Origin: Cladocopium goreaui
Lineage: Eukaryota > Sar > Dinophyceae > Suessiales > Symbiodiniaceae
Assembly (NCBI GenBank): GCA_947184155.2
Contig: CAMXCT020006223.1
Span: 769,501-833,500 of the forward strand
Direction: 5' to 3'
Length of the DNA stretch: 64,000 nucleotides
Made by a program: the position numbers and the translations under genes. Positions 36,801-47,394 of this stretch are shown piece by piece. The stretch's first letter is position 1; each line of letters begins with the position of its first letter. A model generated the notes under the pieces. The model made no database searches. It saw nothing but the letters and a program-made list of their open reading frames with translations, and had not been told where the DNA came from.

Positions 36801-39800
36801 TGTTGGATTAGTAACTTAGCAACCACTCAAAGCCTGGGTTCAGAAACTCAGATGGCAAGAAGATGCACAGGCCGTCTCAAAAAGAGATGGACAGGTCAGT
36901 TGAGTCAAGGTTTCTTCAAATTTGGAACCTTCAAATCCCATGGTTTATCAATTTTTTCCTCATTTTAAGTGCAAACAACTGGGGTATCACTATGTATCAC
37001 GTGTTTTGAGACGAACCCCAAACATGGTAATCCTGTCAGCCCAAGACCCAAGATCAACTGAAAACCATTTTGCCCACAACGCTGTCGCATGCTGTATTCC
37101 AAGTATACCAATATAGATGAGTTGGCTGGGACTTTCTGCTAACCAGTTGATTTCTAGTTCTGATACTCCAGAATGTTTCTATCACTATCATCACTTTGGA
37201 TTTATTTACACTTTGGACAAAGGGTGTCCATTTGCTACTTTTGTCGACAGCTTGAACGTGCAGACAAATCAAACCGTTTCCAGCTATGTCTGCAGGTCAT
37301 TTGCAAATCATTCTGCAATGTCCGGCAGAACTCCATGCAGAAACCAGGCGTTTTAATGAAAGAGACAGATATAACTGATAAAACTCAGAAATGATTTTCC
37401 ATTTTTCCATGTTCCTACATTTCCAATACATTTCCAATACATTTCCAATACATTTCCAATACATTTCCAATACATTTCCAATACATTTCCAATACATTTC
37501 CAATACATTTCCAATACATTTCCAATACATTTCCAATACATTGGTTTTTTCTGCACATGGTTTATCCCAAAACTCGTTTTGTATGGATCACCGGGGAACA
37601 GGCCATGGAGTTGTGGGCTGATGCTACTGATGGCGGTCCCATCATTGATTGTGAAGTGAGAAGTTTGCAGCAACTGGGAACGCATGAAACCTAGGGTTTA
37701 TGGTAGGTTCATGGTGTGTAATATCATGCATAGTGGATCTAATGGGGATATGCTGGGGATATAACATGATATAACCCCATTGATGTAGGCTGTACGCAGA
37801 TGAGGACATAACTATGCAACACAGAAGTTGGAGGTTAGGAGGGAGACAAAGTTCGTGAGAAACACCAACTACGGTAGATCCACAGATTTGGGATAAAAGG
37901 CTTGTTTTGAAATGTAGATCTGTACGTTCCCTACTTGTTTGAGGCACAGACAAAAGTACACTTGGAGAGTCTTTCAATTCATCAAGCCAACATCATTGAC
38001 TTTCGTGTTACCTCGTTGCGGAGTTTGATGTGTTTGCCGTCAATCTACGCTGCTTTCAATGATGTCATCCCATTGCTACAGACAGCACATGACTATTTGC
38101 ATCCCCAAGCAATCACTTTCATATTGAGAACACAATTCTGCCCTTTGTGAGAGATGGCTTTGAAATCAGAGGTTGTGTTCGAAGTTGCCTAGCAACCATT
38201 TCCAACTGCTAGTCTCCTGGTCGGTAGATAGGCTCATCAATGGCGCCCAGCGGTGAGGATCCAACAGCCGAGGTACATTTTGGAGAACCTGTCAGTCACG
38301 GTCGGCGCTGAGACGTATTTACGGTCAGAGTAGCTGAGCTATGCAGAGCTGCAGCCAGTCAAGGGAGGGCAAATGGGTCAAAATGCATGATGATGGATGT
38401 TTTCTTGAAGGTTGTACTATAGGGATCAAAAGGGAAAAGGTTATACAATGGCTGGGGGTTATAGATTGGTATTAGATTGGTTGCTGTATTCCTGTCAACA
38501 CCCTGAACCAACCAGAGCAACAGTGTTCAACAGTTCAGCCTCTCCAAAGATTCCAATGTTTGATTGTGCCGTTCGAAGAGTCTCAGAGCATCAACATTCG
38601 ATCGACATGAGTCATTCCCAAAATTGGAGAAGTTTCTTGCTTTTGAGTGTCCATCTTGAAGTCCTTTTTGAAAGCCAAACGTCCAAAAATGTCAGGCTGA
38701 AGGCTGCAGCTGCAGATGAAGTGGCCGATGCCCCAGATGTGGTCTCGCCCAACTTCACCCCACCAGCTGCTTCCGGAGCCTCGCCCCGTGCCTCAGCCTC
38801 CCGGCGTTCCGCAGCCTCCACAGTGCCGGAGACGGCTTCAGAGCTGGCCACGCCCAAGGCCAAGGCGAAGGCCATGCCGCTGTCGCCCAAGGCCAGCCCC
38901 AAGGCCAGCCCCAAGGCCAGCCCCAAGGCAGCGAAGGCCGCAGCGAAGGCCGCAGCGAAGGCGGCAGTGAGTCCAAAGGTTTCGAGTCCAGCTCCTTCAG
39001 CTGCGGTTTCAGTTGCGTCCGTTGCTTCACCCAAGGCAACACCAAAAGCAGCCACCCCAAAGGTAGCCACTCCCAAGGCAAAGCCCAAGTCACCAGCGCC
39101 CAAAGCAGCAACGCCCAAAGCACCAGAAACGGCTTCCTCACCTACAGCACCTAAAACAATCGCTTCCCCAGCACCAAAAGCAACAGCCTCCCCTCCAGCC
39201 CCAACTCCAGCAGCATCTCCAGCTCCAACCCCAGCCCCGACCCCCGCATCTTCAGCATCTCCAGCTGCATCTCCAGCAGCATCTCCAGCCCCAAAGGCTG
39301 CACCTGAACCCAGACCGGCAAGTCCTGAAGCTCCAAGGACGAGAATCAGAGAAAAGTCGCCGCCTCCACCAGCACCAGCTGCGCCGCAGCCCTCACCACC
39401 CAGGGAGCCAACTCCCAAGGCTGCAAGTGCAAAGAAGGCGGAGCCACAAGCTGAGCCAGCACAGAAGGCACCTTGGGGATCCTTGGGGTGCAATTTATGT
39501 TTTATGAACATGGGGGTGTAGGTAGGCCTGCTCTTGAATAGATCCATGTTGCTCTGGTCAGGCGCAAAGCCCTGCCAAAGAACAGGTGCGGCAGGGGGAC
39601 AAGAAGGAAGAGCAAGGGCTGAGATGAATTTGGGGAAGATGTAGCAAACGGAGCCAACTAAATTACCGTGACCAAGCAGCAACTATATCAAGACATTTGA
39701 TCAAGTGCGAATGTAGTATGAATCCGTTTGTTATCCATTTTCATCATGCACCTACGGATATCATACCTCATAATTCCTAAATCTTTGTATACAGAAATGA

Positions 39801-42730
39801 TTATCATCATAGAAAATCCACATCCCTGTTTTACATCTATGGTCTATGGTAAGACTATCTGGAATTTACACGCCATCCACCCAGCCATGGCCAGGACCCG
39901 CTGGGTGCCTGCCTGCAACGCGAGCAGAGTGCCTCGATGGCGCTGGAGAAGGCGAAAGCGGCCGAGCAGCGGCTGCCAGCCTTGGAGCAGGATGGCAGTG
40001 TATGGGGCTTGGGGGTTGGATGGGGTGCTTCACCCACCATTGATCCATTGGGGTTCACCGCTCCAAGCATTTTTGATCCATTTTTGTATGGGTGAACCCA
40101 CCATAACCAAGCATTTTTATGGGATAGAATCGGACAATATGGAGAATGTTGGATCATATGGAACATGAATGGAGCATGATACAAAATGGTGGCGGAAGGT
40201 TCAAGACGTATTTAGTGAGATTGGGCTTGGGCGGCTTGGGATTGGAAAAACAATTTTTTTGTGAAACATGATGGGATAAGAAGTCAATGTTGGAAGGTGG
40301 GAAACCACCCCAGACAATGCTCATAATTAGTCGAAATGCGTTGACCGTTGGCGTCTTTCTTTTTCCAGTTTTTTTTCCTGGGGGTTGTGGATGATTTTTG
40401 AACACTTGCCACATCTTGCCACCACATTGTTCCAAAACAATTTTCGTTCATCTTCAGCTGGTTCCTGTCGGCCAGGAGATTGTGAAGCTTCAGAGTAGCT
40501 TCGATAGGGCCACCGCAGCAGCCGACAAGGCCAGGTTGAGGTGAGACACTTCTGGGGGGCAATACTGGGGGATCACCTTAATGTGTGGAGGTCTCACCAA
40601 AAGACACCACTGGTTCAGACATTGTAGTTCATTCACGGTGTTCGTTTTTCTAGGATGATCGTGGATGTTCACCATTTGATTGGTTTGTATTGGCCAGAAC
40701 AATGGACCGCCGCACTGCATTGCTGTGCACATCCAAGGCAGAAGTCATCCAAGAGATTCTTTTGAAATGGGTCGAACATCCCCACCGTTGTTGAATAGTT
40801 GAATCCCCACTTTCTCGATCCATAGACGTGTCAGACCCAATTCTATATGGAAACATCAATCGGAAAATGATCATAAACCACGGGATCACCTGGTTAAAGC
40901 GAGCGCACCCAAGGTTTACTGTTTACCCAATTTTTGGAAGCTTCATCATCCATGTTGCAAAGGCCCGTGCGGCCGCGCAGTCAGCGCAGACGGCGGCGGA
41001 GAGGGCCGGGAAGGAGCAGCACATTTTGGAACAAACGCTGCAGGCAGGGAATGGATGGTGGGCTTTGATGGGGAAATGGCAGAATTTTCATTATAATTCC
41101 ATTGTTTTTGGCAGTTTTGATATCGTTGATTCTACATTTTGTTTGAAGATATAAGTCAGGAGATAATGATGGAACAAGAGGACCGTGAAACCACTGGAAA
41201 CGGAGGAAGACACAAAATTACGAGAAAGAACTAGCAAATCTGGGCTTTTTAAAAAGAACCTGCGGACGAAACCAATAAACAGAACAACAAGCGTGGGTGG
41301 AAGACCAAGCAAGAGAGAAAGAGGTTGGATTATCAATCCTTAATTGTTGTTTTACATGTAAAAAACATCATAAATCATTCTGCAAATTCTTCATGTTCAA
41401 AACCGATTCAAAAATCAAATCCATGGCGTCCCAGTCCCAGCCCAGGCCAAGAAGCAGGAAGCAGGAGAAGCGGCCAAAGAGGCAGGTCATATGACGGTCA
41501 TAGGGCCATAGTTTGTTTCCGGCAGCCCGGCAGCCTTTCGATTTGCTACGTTTGGTCTCACATTCCATCCAGTGTCCTGATATGTCCTGATTCTTTCCAG
41601 ATCGACAAAAAACTGACAGTTCTGGATGATTGGTGCATGACCATATGCTGTAGAGATTTGCTCTTGCAGGTTCAGAGAAAGACCGAGCTTGAGAAAGCCC
41701 TGGCAGAGGCCCTTGCGGATGAAAGGGAACTTTTTAATCTTTAACCCAATCCGAACCCAAAATGCGTTTAGGACATATTAGCCTCACATAGAAGCTATCA
41801 GAAACCTGGTGATAAACGGTCCCAATGACAATGACTTCAGCATCAGCTTGAGGCCAAGCTGCAGAGGGAGAAAGCTGAGGCTCGGAGCCCAGAAGTTGGT
41901 GATAGAACCGGTGAAGTTTGGTGAATATGTTACGATATGTTACGATGTGCTTCAAACATCTTCAGACTTTAAACATCTTCAAACATCTTCAAACATCTTC
42001 AAACATCTTCAAACATCTTCAAACATCTTCAAACGGTTTTGGCATGTTCCTCAGGCTACAGATCCCAATTTACAAAGTTTTGGAGTGGGCCTCAGGCTGA
42101 AAAAGCAAAGACTGCGATGCCCAAAGCGGCCGCAAAGGACCCGGTACACTGGAGGGGGGTAAGGCGAGGTGCTGTTGAGTGCTGAGTGTTGAGTTAAGAT
42201 CAGCACTTATATACATAGTAGTAGTTGGCTGGGCGCACGTAGAAGGCCGCGTAACGAAACATTATTTTTGCTTTATCACGTGTTTGCCGTCACAGCGGGA
42301 GCGCTTTTTTGTAAATTTTGACCATCTCGACGCAACGAAACGCACATTTTCTTCTTTTTTTGGTGTTTTTTTTGGTTTGGGGTTTGGGGCGGGGTGGGGG
42401 GTAATAACGTTCCTTGGCACGCGCATACATGTTGCCACGTGAGACGTGTGGGGGGTTGGGGTGGGGTGGGGGGCAATAACGTTCCTTGGCGCTGGACGTC
42501 CATGTTTTTTCGACGGTGGTGGTACGACTTGGTATCAGCAATGTAAGCAAATCTTGCAGTGTGTTCACAGTGACAACTCTTTGCCAGTTCAGTTGTTGCC
42601 CCCAATAGACCTCATAGAATTTAGAATTTGCAGATCAAACATATGTCTTTCTGCTGATCTGAAGGCAGTGCCATGTCGCCAGGAGGCTTCTACACCAAAA
42701 CGCCGTGGAAGACCTCCGAAGACGACATAG
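27870..42730 (+). CDS. Gene B: DGVKYDR domains + Pro/Ala/Lys-rich tail + coiled coil + AT-hook
   Basis: Fourteen exons join in one frame of 551 codons: 27870-27927, 28356-28478, 32669-32779, 36457-36554, 37602-37669, 38696-39467, 39925-39990, 40476-40529, 40963-41043, 41446-41481, 41670-41708, 41847-41879, 42096-42143, 42665-42730. Start: MASPAKRAKTGEEPLYR. Domain 1 has TIDGVKYDRLLLETAE, DDASDG and LEKETLSYVLEHFN. Domain 2 has KTVDRVKCDRELLEKAQ and AMELWADATDG and stops after CEVRSLQ, lacking its last helix. The 772-base exon encodes a Pro/Ala/Lys tail (SPKASPKASPKA, histone H1-like). Seven short phase-0 exons then encode Ala/Glu/Lys coiled coil (EIVKLQSSFDRATAAADK). The last exon ends KRRGRPPKTT, an AT-hook, then TAG. 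A chromatin or DNA-binding role is inferred. The exon ends from 41,708 on are the least sure. Confidence 0.65.
28490..29490 (+). repeat. About 115-bp tandem repeat inside gene B intron 2
   Basis: Nine or so units of CGAACCCGAAGCCGAACCCG, a GAAGTCGAACCTCCCC part, a C-run, an A-run and GATGATGCACC...TTGCTCGCAATG. Units differ by small deletions. Fragments of the same motif reappear at 32,155-32,170 and 32,370-32,460. Confidence 0.9.
29500..32140 (+). repeat. Nested tandem and segmental duplications inside gene B intron 2
   Basis: A unit of about 290 bases (GTGCTGTGACAACGCCAC, GATGACTGTTGTCATAGC, TTTTTCCCCTTGGACTGGCC, GTGAGACGGTGTCGGATAC) occurs near 29,530, 29,830, 30,125 and 31,010. A second block of about 550 bases (30,420-30,960, with CTCCTGCTCATGAGA and a GAAGAAGA-rich end) is repeated about 858 bases downstream (31,280-31,830). 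GTGACAACGCCAC also recurs near 32,028 and 32,130. Lys/Arg-rich and Phe/Val-rich open frames on the two strands come from the GA-rich tract. Confidence 0.9.
33400..34910 (+). repeat. Purine-rich degenerate repeat inside gene B intron 3
   Basis: Blocks containing CAGTGAAAGTGCAGGAAAAT, GATAACAAC.AGAGGAAATGG and GAAGGAGACGGGTAAAACTC recur near 33,590, 33,980 and 34,400 (spacing about 390-420). A shorter GCAGGAAAACATGATAAC motif is scattered through. Strand asymmetry is strong (A and G rich on +). Confidence 0.85.
34911..36456. other. Remainder of gene B intron 3
   Basis: Unremarkable sequence with a run of 12 G at about 35,677-35,688 and repeated TTTATATCATG (36,329-36,360) and CACCATTTTTAATGGGAAAA units (about 36,361-36,400) just upstream of the next exon. 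Confidence 0.5.
37421..37545 (+). repeat. 11-bp tandem repeat in gene B intron 4
   Basis: About eleven perfect copies of ATTTCCAATAC, ending about 55 bases before the acceptor of exon 37,602. Confidence 0.95.
41950..42032 (+). repeat. 10-bp tandem repeat in a gene B intron
   Basis: Eight to nine copies of AAACATCTTC, the first slightly altered. Confidence 0.9.
42375..42492 (+). repeat. G-rich duplicated segment
   Basis: The segment GGGGTGGGGGG followed by (T/C)AATAACGTTCCTTGGC occurs twice, about 68 bases apart (near 42,391 and 42,459), within the intron before the last gene B exon. Confidence 0.7.
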
Positions 42731-43428
42731 GAAATAGGCAGGATCCAGCGCCAGTGTGATCTCAGTGTCCCTCAGATCCAACATCAGCACGACCGCAGGC
42801 TTTCCGAAAGCCACGGAAGCTGAGAGCAAAGCAGTGAGAGAACACTGCTGTTGCACAGGGGGGATATGAAGCATCAGGTGAGAGTTTTTGATTTTGATGA
42901 AAAAAATACTTCTGGAGCTTGGAAGCTGTTCTTGCTGCAACCAAGACACATGGCAGAACTCAGGACATGTCACAAAATCTGTTGCTGATGTCCTTGCTTT
43001 GCGCAATGTGTACATTACTTAGAGCCTCAAATTGGGTGCTTCGCAACGGGATCGTTGTGCATAGCTGCAGGGGGGTGCAGTCCAACGATGGCCAAAAAGT
43101 GGCTGTGCGACCATGATTCACCATAAGCTGGGGTCAATCATGACCTTGGCCCTCAAAATTAGGTTTGACAGATGATGTATTACGAGTGAAACCAGCATTG
43201 TCATTATCCGCACATAATAAATCCTCAACTGGGTAGTAAGCTGCCTTAGGTATTTATCACTGTCCCATGGTTGTGGTATGCCGGCGTCACACTGAGGCTA
43301 TGACAGCCAGGTGAGACGATCCAACCTCGGAGATGATGTGAAGTATCTGGTGCGCTGGGGGCAATGGCGGGAGCAATGGCTGGCAATCCCAATAATGAAC
43401 CATACCCTGTACATACGGTTGATATATA

Positions 43429-44294
43429 TATATACACACATACATACATACATACATACATACATACATACATACATACATACATACATACATACATACA
43501 TACATACATACATACATACATACATAATCATACATAATCATACATAATCATACATAATCATACATAATCATACATAATCATACATAATCATACATAATCA
43601 TACATAATCATACATAGTCATACATAATCATACATAATCATACATAATCATACATAATCATACATAATCATACATAATCATACATAATCATACATAATCA
43701 TACATAATCATACATAATCATACATAATCATACATAATCATACATAATCATACATAATCATACATAATCATACATAAACATACATAATCATACATAATCA
43801 TACATAATCATACATAATCATACATAATCATACATAATCATACATAATCATACATAATCATACATAGTCATACATAATCATACATAATCATACATAATCA
43901 TACATAATCATACATAATCATACATAATCATACATAATCATACATAATCATACATAATCATACATACATACATACATAATCATACATAATCATACATACA
44001 TACATACATAATCATACATACATACATACATACATAATCATACATAATCATACATAATCATACATAATCATACATAATCATACATAATCATACATAATCA
44101 TACATAATCATACATAATCATACATAATCATACATAATCATACATAATCATACATAATCATACATAATCATACATAATCATACATAATCATACATACATA
44201 CATACATACATACATACATACATACATACATACATACATACATACATACATACATACATACATACATACATACATACATACATACATACATACA

Positions 44295-44328
<34 letters not shown>

Positions 44329-45935
44329 CATAATCATACATAGTCATACATAATCTTACATGATCATACATAATCATACATGATCATACATAACCATACA
44401 TAATCATAGATAATCATACATAAGCATACATAATCACACACAATCATACACAATCATACACAATCGTCCATACTCAACCATGCTCATACATACTCATACT
44501 CATTCATACTCATACATACTCATGCATAATCATACATATTCATACATACTCATACATACTCATACATACTCATACATACTCATACATACTCATACATACT
44601 CATACATACTCATACATACTCATACATACTCATACATACTCATACATACTCATACATACTCATACATACTCATACATACTCATACATACTCATACATGCT
44701 CATACATACTCATACATACTCATACATACTCATACATACTCATACATACTCATACATACTCATACATACTCATACATACTCATACATACTCATACATACT
44801 CGTACATACTCGTACATATTCATACATACTCATACATACTCATACATACTCATACAAACTCATACATACTCATACATACTCATACATACTCATACATACT
44901 CATACATACTCATACATACTCATACATACTCATACATACTCATACATACTCATACATACTCATACATACTCATACATACTCATACATACTCATACATACT
45001 CATACATACTCATACATACATACATACATATCAGAAATAAGAGACAGAACCAGACATAATCATACATAAGCATCATAATCATACATATTTAATCATAATC
45101 AAAATAATAATACATAATCATACATAATCATACATAATCAACATAATAATTACGAATCATACAGAAATCAACAGAATCATACAGAATCCTACACAATTCA
45201 TACACAATCATACACAATCATAACAATCATAATAATCATCCATAATCCTACATAATCATGCCTAATCATGCACAATCTGCACATCAGGCACAATCAGACA
45301 CCACAATCATACATAATCATACATAAGCATACAGAAATATACATAATCATACATAACAGACGTAATCATACGTAATCATACCTGAATCATACATAATCAG
45401 ACATCAATATACATAATCATACATAACATAGATTAATGCATGATAATCATAGATAATCATAGATAATCATAGATAATTCATAGACAATCATAGACAACTA
45501 GATAATCATAGAGAATCTACAACAATCATACATAAGCATACATAAGCATACATAAGCATACATAAACATACATAAACATACATAAACATACATAAACATA
45601 CATAAACATACATACATACATAAACATACATACATACATAAACATACATAAACATACATACATACATACATACATACATACATACATACATACATACATA
45701 AACATACATACATACATACATACATACATAAACATACATACATACATACATACATACATACATACATACATACATACATACATACATACATACATACATA
45801 CATACATACATACATACATACATAAACATACATACATTACATTACATTACATTACATTACATTACATTACATTACATTACATTACATTACATTACATACA
45901 TACATACATACATACATGTATACATGTATACATGT
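43429..45935 (+). repeat. 2.5-kb compound satellite
   Basis: Blocks in order: CATA tetramers (43,437-43,525); roughly 75-80 copies of TACATAATCA (43,525-44,190, with CATA islands near 43,965-44,035); CATA (44,190-44,320); a decayed stretch; about 50 copies of TACATACTCA (44,500-45,010); decayed TACATAATCA (45,040-45,530); AAACATACAT and CATA (45,540-45,835); about twelve ATTAC pentamers (45,835-45,895); CATA/CATG end. The two 10-mers differ by one base. Confidence 0.95.
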
Positions 45936-46288
45936 ATACATATGTACATGTTACAGATTCACATATAATATATATACACATTAAATCTACTGTACGTAGA
46001 TTAGAAATATGTATGCCCAAGAACAAAAACCAATCGTGGTCAGTAACAAAGATACGTCCAACAAGGGCTTGATGATGGGGTTGCAGGGACTATGGCACTC
46101 AATAACTCTATCATTTTTCAATATGAATGGGGGATGAACATCCACTTACCAACAATTTTGATCTTCTCCAGGGTGCGGTGTTTTCATCCACAGTTGTCAT
46201 CAATTATCCACGGCCCAATCGAGATGTGAAGCCCCACTTCTGGCATTGACATGCATTGACCACTGATAGGGTTTTCAACTGTCATATA
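45936..46288. other. Spacer, nothing recognised
   Basis: Short AT-rich start, then unremarkable sequence without exon-like stretches. Confidence 0.4.
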
Positions 46289-46419
46289 TATATATATCTG
46301 GGTAAATTATAACGACCTCACTGCGACCTCACTGGAATCATAGTTAGTAAGGGGAATCATCCCAAAATGGCCCTAAAATTCAGGTTAGTGAAATATTAGA
46401 ATTTACCCAGATATATATA
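46289..46419. mobile_element. Candidate 131-bp MITE/foldback element
   Basis: Ends are perfect inverted repeats of 20 bases: TATATATATCTGGGTAAATT at 46,289-46,308 and its complement at 46,400-46,419. The interior is non-coding. The right end abuts a run of 16 T. Target duplication cannot be judged because the flanks are TA-rich. Confidence 0.6.
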
Positions 46420-46710
46420 GTTTTTTTTTTTTTTTTATGTCCATTGAAACGAGGCGCCGGGCAAGCCTTCCTCTCATAATCTCTCAGTTGGTTTCAAAAA
46501 GATGCAATGATGCCATCGATCCTGGCCAGGGCACACGGCAACAGTCCGAGTGGGGCCTGAAGCCTAGCTGTAATGGTGAACAAGATCAGGATGACCATGC
46601 TCACGATGATTCACAAATTCAAGCTGTTCTTGATCTATGAACTATAGTTATCTATAGTTGACTATAACATACTATAACTAAATCTATACCTATATTGGAG
46701 TGTTCCGCAG

Positions 46711-47394
46711 GTTCCAAGCGCGATGTCATGGAAAAGTTGATCCTCTCGCGTGGTATTCGTCCCGATGAGGTCATAGAGGGCTGGTGGAGCTGGTGCTCTC
46801 CATTGGATTGTTCGTGGTTGTTCTGTTGTTCTCAGATTGTTCTTATCATATCATTTTTGATGTCCTGAAATCATCTGAGATCCTCGGTTGCTGTGGTGAT
46901 GTCACGGTCTACAACATCATCATTTCTGGTTGCACGCCCATTCTTGTTGGTTCCCTCGGTTGTTCACAGTTGCTGGATGTTGCTCCTTGAACATTTCCAA
47001 CTATTTAGTCAAAAAATGTCAAAAATGTTCTCATCCATCTCGTAGGATCTCTTTTTGTTTTGTTCACTGAAGACGATAATTTTCTCAGGGAGTTTCGCCG
47101 TTCAGCTTAAGCAGCACAGCTGAAAGATCAAAAACAGAGGAAATGGCATCATATGGCCACACTTTGTCAATTAGCGCTTTTTCGTTGCTTGAGTATCATA
47201 TATAATATTATATATAATGATACATAGTGACTTAGTGGTCAGTGGATATAATATGTAATATGTAACTCTTATTACAGAAATCCCTTAAATTTCCATTGGA
47301 TTTCCTGCTGTTTCCTCAATCCCATGAGGCGATCTTCGTGGATGATCAGTCGCATGAGATCAAGGCCATGCACGGCGCATGTCGGACTTTGCAG
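46711..47394 (+). CDS. HAD-like hydrolase, two 3' exons
   Basis: Exon 46,711-46,769 (after CCGCAG) reads SKRDVMEKLILSRGIRPDE with a GT donor. Exon 47,329-47,394 (after CATGAG) continues in frame as AIFVDDQSHEIKAMHGACRT then LQ, with a GC donor. The joined GIRPDEAIFVDDQ...I is the HAD motif IV region (hydrophobic strand followed by DD), preceded by the usual K-x-x-x-(L/I) helix with the motif III lysine probably in SKRDV. ATGAGG stands at both splice sites. No upstream exons were found between 42.7 and 46.7 kb; fitting ones lie at 11.1-11.8 kb. The C-terminal exon was not found. Confidence 0.55.

Noticed and set aside
38612-39682. 356-codon - strand frame rich in Gly/Ala
   Set aside because: Complement of the Pro/Ala/Lys exon; the + frame joins in phase with neighbouring exons.
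43246-45837. Similar frames in the 43-46 kb satellite
   Set aside because: Pure repeat translation; no composition or splice evidence for coding.
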